Shown: one piece after another, positions 1 to 4,646 of the stretch | Position numbering within the stretch: position 1 is the stretch's first letter | Layout: each line of letters begins with the position of its first letter | Source: Bacteroidales bacterium | GTDB taxonomy: Bacteria; Bacteroidota; Bacteroidia; Bacteroidales; JAFGXI01 | Direction of reading: 5' to 3' | Assembly (NCBI GenBank): GCA_026985625.1 | Contig: JALSQC010000030.1 | Location: forward strand, 1 to 6,420 | Length of the DNA: 6,420 nt | Translations under genes and position numbers: made by a program | Notes under the pieces: model-generated | Told to the model about the DNA's origin: nothing | Databases searched by the model: none | What the model saw: the letters and a program-made list of their open reading frames with translations, nothing else

Positions 1-762
1 TAAGAAATAGTATGCAAAGTTCATTCCTGAGTATTCTGAGTGGAATCCGGCTCCAAGTTCCGATTCTGCTTCGACTAAATCGAATGGTGTTCGATTTGAT
101 TCTGCTGTTCCGGCTATCATAAATATCATAAATCCTATAATTGCAGGTATGTGTCCGGTAAATATAAACCAACCGTCTTTTTGTTGGGCAACTATTTCTG
201 ATAATTGAAGTGTTCCTGCTAATACTGCAATTGTAACTACTACCATTCCTGTTGACAGTTCGTAGCTAATCATTTGTATACCGCTACGCATACCTCCAAC
301 TAATGAATATTTGTTATTACTTGCCCATCCTGCAAGGAAAATTCCTATAACTCCTATTGATGATACTGATGTAATAAAAAATACTCCGATATTAATATCA
401 AATGCTTGCAATTCCATAGAGAAAGGTAAAACTGCCAATGCCATTAGTGCTGTAACTATTACAAAATATGGTGCTAATTGATATAAATAATGGTCTCTTT
501 TGTTGGTCCCGGTAAGTTCTTTGGTTACTAATTTTAGGGCATCAGCAAGGGTTTGAAACATTCCCATAGGGCCTCTTCGGTTTGGTCCTAATCTGAGTTG
601 GAAAAATCCGGCAACTCTTCGTTCTAACCATACTAAAAATAAGCCTAAGATTGCAAATACTCCTAAGTATATTGCTGCAATAATTACTAACTCTGTATAA
701 AATGCCACGTTTTTAGGCATATATTTGGTTAAAAAATCTGTAATTATAGTTAAAGTAATCAT
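1..762 (-). CDS. nuoH: NADH-quinone oxidoreductase subunit H (NuoH), partial, C-terminus beyond window
   Basis: This is the membrane subunit of respiratory complex I that forms much of the quinone-access chamber and links the connecting module to the proton-pumping arm. The first 254 residues are present, running in frame from an ATG at 762 to the window edge. The family is usually about 325-360 residues, so roughly the last quarter is missing. Conserved signatures include WLERRVAGFFQLRLGPNRRG (residues 45-64), then LADALKLVTKEL (72-83), the loop GWASNNKYSLVGGMRSGIQM (145-164), and ESNRTPFDLVEAESELGAGF (221-240) followed by HSEYSGM, which is the acidic loop near the quinone channel. Hydrophobic segments lie at about 23-45, 96-114, 124-146, 171-186 and 200-218. 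The gene follows nuoD after 11 bp, a stretch that is almost all A on the sense strand, with no Shine-Dalgarno sequence. The family assignment is secure. Confidence 0.97.
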   Translation of the reverse strand, partial: MITLTIITDFLTKYMPKNVAFYTELVIIAAIYLGVFAILGLFLVWLERRVAGFFQLRLGPNRRGPMGMFQTLADALKLVTKELTGTNKRDHYLYQLAPYFVIVTALMALAVLPFSMELQAFDINIGVFFITSVSSIGVIGIFLAGWASNNKYSLVGGMRSGIQMISYELSTGMVVVTIAVLAGTLQLSEIVAQQKDGWFIFTGHIPAIIGFMIFMIAGTAESNRTPFDLVEAESELGAGFHSEYSGMNFAYYFL

Positions 763-773
763 ATTGTTTTTTT

Positions 774-1898
774 TTATCTGTCAATATCTGGAACAACCAC
801 ATCAATGGTTGAAAAGTTAACAACTAAATCGGCTATTTTTGTTCCTTTGCTCATTTCGTTTAATCCGTGAATATTAGCAAAGCTTGGCGAACGGAATTTA
901 ACTCTATAAGGTGTTTTGTCGCCTTTACTCATTACGTAAACGCCTAAATCGCCACGTGCTGTTTCTACTCTTTGAAGGTATTCTCCTTCCGGTAGTTTTA
1001 TAACGGCTTTTGTTTTAACTCTGTGTTCTCCCTCGGGTATTTTATCGACTAGTTGTTTTAAAATTCGCAACGATTCCCACATTTCTAATATTCTCACTTT
1101 GTATCTTGCAAATGCATCGCCTGTGTTCATTAATATTTCGTCAAATTCTACTTTGTTGTAGGCACTGTATGGGTATTTTTTTCTAATGTCGCAGGCAAAT
1201 CCAGATGCTCTTGCTGTTGGTCCGTTAAGTCCGAATGCTATGGCTTGTTCTTTGGTTATTATACCTATTCCTTCGGTTCTTTTTCTAAATATTACGTTGT
1301 CAGAAAGTAGTCTGTCGTATTCAGGTAATTTTTTTTCAAAGTGTGTAATAAAGTCTTTTACTCTTTTAACAAAGTTTTGGTGTATGTCGTACCGCAAGCC
1401 TCCAATAACGTTGTAATTCATTGTAAGTCTTGCTCCACAAGTTTCTTCGAAAATGTCGTTTATTAGTTCTCTGTCTCTAAAAGCATACATAAATGTTGTT
1501 AAAGCTCCTGTATCCATTCCCATAACTCCCCACCATAGTTGGTGTGATGCTAATCGGGTAAGTTCGGACATCATTGTTCTAATTACTTTTATTCTGTCGT
1601 TAACTTCTATACCTAGTGCTTTTTCTACAAGTAATGCAACTGCTTCGTTATTCATGTGTGACGATAGATAATCTAATCTATCGGTTAAATGAATAATTTG
1701 TTTATATGATATATGTTCGCACATTTTTTCTATGGAACGGTGTATGTATCCTAATACAGGTTCCACATCAAGAATTTCTTCTCCGTTAAGTTTAAGTACC
1801 ATTCTCATTACACCGTGTGTAGCTGGGTGCTGTGGTCCCATATTAAGGAAATATTCTTGTGTGCGTATTTTATCTGCTAAAAATTCTTGATTTTCCAT
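774..1898 (-). CDS. nuoD: NADH-quinone oxidoreductase subunit D (NuoD, 49 kDa subunit)
   Basis: This is the 374-residue connecting-module subunit of complex I. Together with NuoB it forms the quinone-reduction site at the end of the iron-sulfur chain, on the cytoplasmic face of the membrane arm. GPQHPATHGV (residues 21-30) contains His28, and DRLDYL contains Tyr77. Their 49-residue spacing matches the quinone-headgroup pair His38 and Tyr87 of the Thermus enzyme. Other family hallmarks are the ELTRLASHQLWW segment, the D-x-GA-x-T-x-F run, FEETCGARLTMNY, and the C-terminal PYRVKFRSPSFANIHGL with a terminal DIDR. The protein is a stand-alone NuoD, not a NuoCD fusion. Its start lies 3 bp after the nuoC stop and gives the expected short N-terminus before GPQHP. 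The SHMNNEAVALLVEKALGIEV style resembles Bacteroidota homologues. Confidence 0.98.
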   Translation of the reverse strand: MENQEFLADKIRTQEYFLNMGPQHPATHGVMRMVLKLNGEEILDVEPVLGYIHRSIEKMCEHISYKQIIHLTDRLDYLSSHMNNEAVALLVEKALGIEVNDRIKVIRTMMSELTRLASHQLWWGVMGMDTGALTTFMYAFRDRELINDIFEETCGARLTMNYNVIGGLRYDIHQNFVKRVKDFITHFEKKLPEYDRLLSDNVIFRKRTEGIGIITKEQAIAFGLNGPTARASGFACDIRKKYPYSAYNKVEFDEILMNTGDAFARYKVRILEMWESLRILKQLVDKIPEGEHRVKTKAVIKLPEGEYLQRVETARGDLGVYVMSKGDKTPYRVKFRSPSFANIHGLNEMSKGTKIADLVVNFSTIDVVVPDIDR

Positions 1899-1901
1899 CT
1901 T

Positions 1902-2363
1902 TTATCTTGTTAGCATATTAAATTCGTCTTTATAATCTTTTCGTAACGGCCATCCTATCCAATTTTTGTCTAAGAATATTCTTCTAAGATTTTTGTGTCC
2001 GTTAAATTTTATTCCAAAAAAGTCGTAAACTTCGCTTTCGTTATAGTAGGCAGCCGACCAGATATCGGATATTGTATCGATATTAGGATTTTCGCGATCG
2101 CTTGTTTTTACTACCATTTCTATCATGTGTTTTTTTGTTGTTGATTCTAAATGGTATATAACGCCTAATTCTTTGCCAAAATCAACACCTGTAACCATAA
2201 ATAGATAATCGAATGCTGTATCGTTGTTATCTTTTAGCTTTTGAGATATTTCTCGCAATTCGTTTGGTTGAACTTCAACAATAAGGTATTCTGAACCTTC
2301 TTCTTTAAAGGTAATATTATTAGACCAATTATTTATTATATTTTTTAGTTCTTCTTTTGTCAT
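1902..2363 (-). CDS. nuoC: NADH-quinone oxidoreductase subunit C (NuoC, 30 kDa subunit)
   Basis: This is a 153-residue complex I subunit of the 30 kDa family. It packs against NuoD and NuoB in the peripheral arm, has no cofactor of its own, and helps shape the connecting module. The C-terminal third carries the family signature: a YYNESEVYDFFGIKF segment, then GHKNLRRIFLD and GWPLRKDY. The usual E-R-E-x-x-D core reads E-S-E-V-Y-D, so the Arg is replaced by Ser while the acidic residues remain. The N-terminal part has the expected YLFMVTGVDF and VIYHLEST strands. The gene begins 8 bp after nuoB and ends 3 bp before nuoD, consistent with translation from one operon message. The length fits a free-standing NuoC, unlike the NuoCD fusion found in Bacteroides and Escherichia. 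Confidence 0.96.
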   Translation of the reverse strand: MTKEELKNIINNWSNNITFKEEGSEYLIVEVQPNELREISQKLKDNNDTAFDYLFMVTGVDFGKELGVIYHLESTTKKHMIEMVVKTSDRENPNIDTISDIWSAAYYNESEVYDFFGIKFNGHKNLRRIFLDKNWIGWPLRKDYKDEFNMLTR

Positions 2364-2371
2364 AATTCAAA

Positions 2372-2977
2372 TTATTTAGTTTTACCTTCGTCAAAACCGT
2401 CTATTGGGTTGTGTTTATCGCGATAAGCCATGCTTTCGTTAGTAATTTTTTCTTGCAATTCAAACATTGCATCTAAGAGTGCTTCTGGTCTGGGAGGGCA
2501 ACCGGGAACGTAAACATCTACGGGAATAACGTGGTCGGCTCCTCTAACTACGGAATATGAATTGTAATAAAATGGTCCGCCTGATACTGCACAAGCTCCC
2601 ATTGCAACTACGTATTTTGGCTCTGCCATTTGGTCGTATAATCTACGTAATACCGGAGCCATTTTTACTGTAATTGTTCCTGCAATAATAATAACGTCAG
2701 CTTGTCGTGGTGTTGGACGTGCTACTTCGAAACCAAATCGGGACCAATCGTGTCGAGCTGCTCCAGTTTGCATCATTTCTATTGCACAACAACTTGTTCC
2801 AAAATATAGAGGCCAAAGTGAGTGTTTTCGTCCCCAATTAATGAGACTATCTAGTTTTGTAACTACTATATTGCCTCCGTTACCTGCAGGTATTATTTCT
2901 CCGGGAAAATCTTTAAGATTTTCGTCTTGATTTTTATTTTTTACGTCTATTCCCATCTTAATGCTCTTTTTTTCCAT
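2372..2977 (-). CDS. nuoB: NADH-quinone oxidoreductase subunit B (NuoB, cluster N2 subunit)
   Basis: NuoB carries the terminal [4Fe-4S] cluster N2, which hands electrons to quinone. Its four expected ligand cysteines are present: the tandem pair in TSCCAIEMM (Cys63 and Cys64), Cys129 in MGACAVSGG and Cys160 in VPGCPPRPEA. Other landmarks are NWGRKHSLWPL before the first pair, and ARPTPRQAD, GTITVKMAPVL and RLYDQMAEPKYV between. The length is 201 residues from the first Met. That start overlaps nuoA by 31 bp. Met8 (ATG at 2956, protein beginning MGIDVK, 194 residues) would overlap by only 10 bp and looks at least as plausible, because the first seven codons lie opposite the conserved KKRALRWE end of NuoA. 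Neither start has a Shine-Dalgarno sequence. The residues before about position 30 and the last 15 or so are the variable parts. Confidence 0.97.
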   Translation of the reverse strand: MEKKSIKMGIDVKNKNQDENLKDFPGEIIPAGNGGNIVVTKLDSLINWGRKHSLWPLYFGTSCCAIEMMQTGAARHDWSRFGFEVARPTPRQADVIIIAGTITVKMAPVLRRLYDQMAEPKYVVAMGACAVSGGPFYYNSYSVVRGADHVIPVDVYVPGCPPRPEALLDAMFELQEKITNESMAYRDKHNPIDGFDEGKTK

Positions 2978-3297
2978 GCATAAAGTAATCCTATACCTAG
3001 TATTACTAAAAAGATTAATATTTCAATAAATGCGGCTACTCCAAATCCTTTAAATATTACTGCCCAAGGTAATAAAAATATTACCTCTACATCGAAAATC
3101 AAGAATATAATGGCAAATAGGTAATACCCTACTTTAAATTGTATCCAAGTTTTTCCTATTGTTGGAATACCGCTTTCGTATGGTTCTTGTTTTGCTTTAT
3201 TGTCTGATTTGTACGATGCTAATCTGGCAAGAAAATTTGCTATTAAAATTAATGCTACTCCTGCTATTGGAAATACTAATAATGCTTCTAAACCCAT
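2947..3297 (-). CDS. nuoA: NADH-quinone oxidoreductase subunit A (NuoA)
   Basis: This is a small membrane subunit of complex I, 116 residues long, which is normal for the family. It has three hydrophobic segments at about residues 4-26, 57-80 and 84-108. The loop between the first two carries EPYESGIP, and the second helix carries the conserved FDVEVIFLLPWA with its buried acidic residues. The C-terminus KKRALRWE is also typical. In known complexes this loop sits beside NuoB, NuoD and NuoH at the quinone cavity and moves during turnover. It is the first gene of the operon. A Bacteroidota-type promoter ends 49 bp upstream of its ATG, and the start region is A/T-rich without a Shine-Dalgarno sequence. 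The gene ends in TAG inside the beginning of nuoB, which suggests coupled translation. Confidence 0.97.
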   Translation of the reverse strand: MGLEALLVFPIAGVALILIANFLARLASYKSDNKAKQEPYESGIPTIGKTWIQFKVGYYLFAIIFLIFDVEVIFLLPWAVIFKGFGVAAFIEILIFLVILGIGLLYAWKKRALRWE

Positions 3298-3550
3298 TTT
3301 ATAGTAATTTAAACATTTATATATGTACTTTGTTTTTTAAATTGCCCAAAAGTAATTTTTTATTTTATTTTTTGCAAACAATTTTATATGTGTAATGTGG
3401 TTAATGTATTGTAAAACATTTTTATTGTATTATATAGTTTTGTAATATAATATTATTTTGAGTATTAATCATGCAATGTTATAAATTAACTTATATATTA
3501 TTTATGCTTGTAGTTTTTATTTAGTTTAATTTTAAATTACTTTTTTTTTG
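3298..3550. other. AT-rich intergenic region between prfB and the nuo operon
   Basis: These 253 bp hold no open reading frame that I would call a gene. The sequence is almost entirely A and T. It contains the promoter proposed for nuoA at 3347-3378, a short direct repeat TAATGT just upstream of it (3393-3398 and 3402-3407, separated by 3 bp), and one arm end of an inverted repeat at the prfB border. The 10 bp palindrome ATAATATTAT at 3447-3456 is built only from A and T and may be chance. I found no hairpin followed by a U-tract in the direction of prfB transcription, so a classical terminator for the prfB message is not visible. Confidence 0.7.
3347..3378 (-). promoter_or_regulatory. Bacteroidota-type promoter of the nuo operon (TTTG-N20-TACTTTTG)
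   Basis: Read on the minus strand, TTTG (3378-3375) is followed after 20 bases by TACTTTTG (3354-3347). This fits the TAnnTTTG minus-7 element and the TTTG-like minus-33 element described for Bacteroides primary sigma factor promoters, including their usual spacing. Transcription would start a few bases further on, near 3340, leaving a leader of about 40 nt before the nuoA ATG at 3297. The position directly upstream of the first operon gene supports the call. The AT-rich background raises the chance of a false match, but the double match with correct spacing is specific. Confidence 0.7.
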
Positions 3551-3568
3551 CTAAAATAATTTAGCAAA
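3547..3568. repeat. Inverted repeat across the prfB stop codon
   Basis: TTTGCTAAA (3547-3555) and TTTAGCAAA (3560-3568) form a perfect 9 bp stem with a 4-base loop, spanning the end of prfB and its TAG stop at 3551-3553. In the prfB transcript the hairpin is followed by an A-run (the T-run at 3541-3549 on the plus strand), not a U-run, so it is not a classical intrinsic terminator. It could protect the 3' end of the mRNA or be a chance AT-rich palindrome. Confidence 0.45.
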
Positions 3569-4643
3569 TTGCATGAGGTATGTTTTTATAAATTGGTTAA
3601 TGTCTCCGTCCATAACTGCATCGACATTTGATGTTTCGTATTTTGTTCGCAAATCTTTAACAAGTTTGTATGGGTGTAAGATATAGTTTCGTATTTGCGA
3701 GCCCCATTCGATTTTCATTTTTGAGTCTTCGATTTTTGCTTGTTCTTCTTGTTGTTTTCTGAGTTCCAGCTCGTATAGTTGTGATTTTAAAAGTCGCATT
3801 GCATTTTCTTTATTTTTTAGTTGTGAACGTGTTTCGGTATTTTCTACTGTTATTCCTGTTGGTATGTGTTTTAATCTTACTCCTGTTTCTACTTTGTTTA
3901 CATTTTGACCTCCGGCTCCTCCCGAGCGAAATGTGTCCCAACTAATATCTGAAGGGTTTATGTTTATTTCTATTGTGTTGTCGATTACGGGTGATACAAA
4001 AACCGAAGCAAAAGATGTGTGTCGCCGGTTTGCCGTATCAAATGGCGATAGACGAACTAAACGGTGTACTCCGTTTTCTGATTTTAAATATCCATAAGCA
4101 TATTCTCCTGTAAATTCTAATGTAACTGTTTTTATTCCTGCGTCGTCGCCTTTTTGGTAGTCTAATATTTTTGTTTTATAATTGTTTTTTTCGCCCCAAC
4201 GCATATACATTCGCATTAGCATTTCTGCCCAATCTTGGCTTTCGGTTCCTCCTGCTCCGGGGTTTATTTTTAATATTGCTCCTAAAGTGTCTTCTTTTTT
4301 GCGAAGCATATTTTTTAATTCTAATTTTTCGATAAGTTGTAAGCAGGTTTTATATTGATTCTCGACTTCGTCGGTTGAGGCTTCGCCTTCTTTTTCGAAG
4401 TCGGATAAAATTATTAAATCGTCGAGTTCCGATTCTATTTTTTCGAAATCGTTTATCCAAGATTTAATTTTTGATATTTCTTTTAATTTTTCTTGTGCTT
4501 TTTTTGCATCGTTCCAGAAATCGTTATCTTGGGTTAATTCTTCTTTTTTTGCAATTTCGTTTTTTTTATTGTCTATGTCAAAGATACCTCCTTAGAGCAT
4601 CTTTTCGTTTAATTAAGTTTTTTATTAATTCGGTATTAAACAT
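3551..4643 (-). CDS. prfB: Peptide chain release factor 2 (RF2), expressed by programmed +1 frameshift
   Basis: RF2 recognises UGA and UAA in the ribosomal A site and triggers peptide release. Translation starts at ATG 4643 (MFNTELIKNLIKRKDALRRYL), meets TGA at 4580-4578 after 21 codons, and continues in the +1 frame from GAC at 4579 (DIDNKKNEIAKKEE) to a TAG at 3553-3551. The joined protein has 363 residues, against 365 in Escherichia coli. The stop-codon recognition tripeptide SPF is at residues 199-201 and the catalytic GGQ at 244-246. Both sit six residues earlier than in E. coli, so the whole frame is consistent. A Ser lies four residues before the GGQ, at the position corresponding to E. 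coli residue 246. Residues 1-110 form the helical N-terminal domain. Starting at the first later ATG (4309) would remove that domain and is wrong. The gene lies 3 bp after the S41 peptidase gene. Confidence 0.96.
4577..4593 (-). promoter_or_regulatory. RF2 programmed +1 frameshift site with internal Shine-Dalgarno
   Basis: The sense strand reads AAGGAGGT (4593-4586) with the AGGAGG core at 4592-4587, then TAT, then CTT-TGA-C (4583-4577). This is the same arrangement and 3-base spacing as the E. coli prfB site (AGGGGG, TAT, CTTTGAC). In the known mechanism the Shine-Dalgarno core pairs with 16S rRNA of the elongating ribosome while CUU slips to UUU. Low RF2 slows UGA decoding and favours the shift, so RF2 controls its own level. 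The identity of the site is read directly from sequence; its efficiency is not known. Confidence 0.95.
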
Positions 4644-4646
4644 AAA

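Noticed and set aside
767..775. Run of nine T (A on the sense strand) between nuoD and nuoH as a possible slippage or terminator element
   Set aside because: It has no associated hairpin and in the sense direction it is an A-run. A-rich start regions are common in AT-rich Bacteroidota-like genomes.
1186..1671. Plus-strand open frames of 72-76 codons opposite nuoD
   Set aside because: They lie fully antisense to a strongly conserved complex I gene, have no recognisable protein features, and reflect the codon bias of nuoD.
3159..3395. Plus-strand 78-codon open frame across nuoA and the spacer
   Set aside because: It is antisense to the conserved nuoA, is Leu-rich because of the T-rich strand, and runs across the nuo promoter. 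No family resemblance is seen.
3435..3442. Plus-strand TAGTTTTG resembling a minus-7 promoter element
   Set aside because: The nearest TTG upstream is at a 23-base spacing, longer than usual, and transcription would run antisense into prfB. Probably chance in an AT-rich spacer.
4578..4580. In-frame TGA near the start of prfB as a sign of a pseudogene
   Set aside because: The TGA sits in a canonical RF2 frameshift site, and the downstream frame is intact with SPF and GGQ at the correct spacing, so this is regulated recoding and not decay.
4591..4600. The 10-mer CTTAGAGCAT occurs here and again at 6381-6390
   Set aside because: Both copies lie in coding sequence of unrelated genes in conserved contexts (the prfB frameshift region and the deaminase), with no similarity around them. 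Best explained as coincidence.
4310..4646. Apparent gap of more than 300 bp between prfB and the S41 gene if prfB is started at 4309
   Set aside because: The gap is not intergenic. It codes for the RF2 N-terminal domain in two frames joined by the programmed frameshift.
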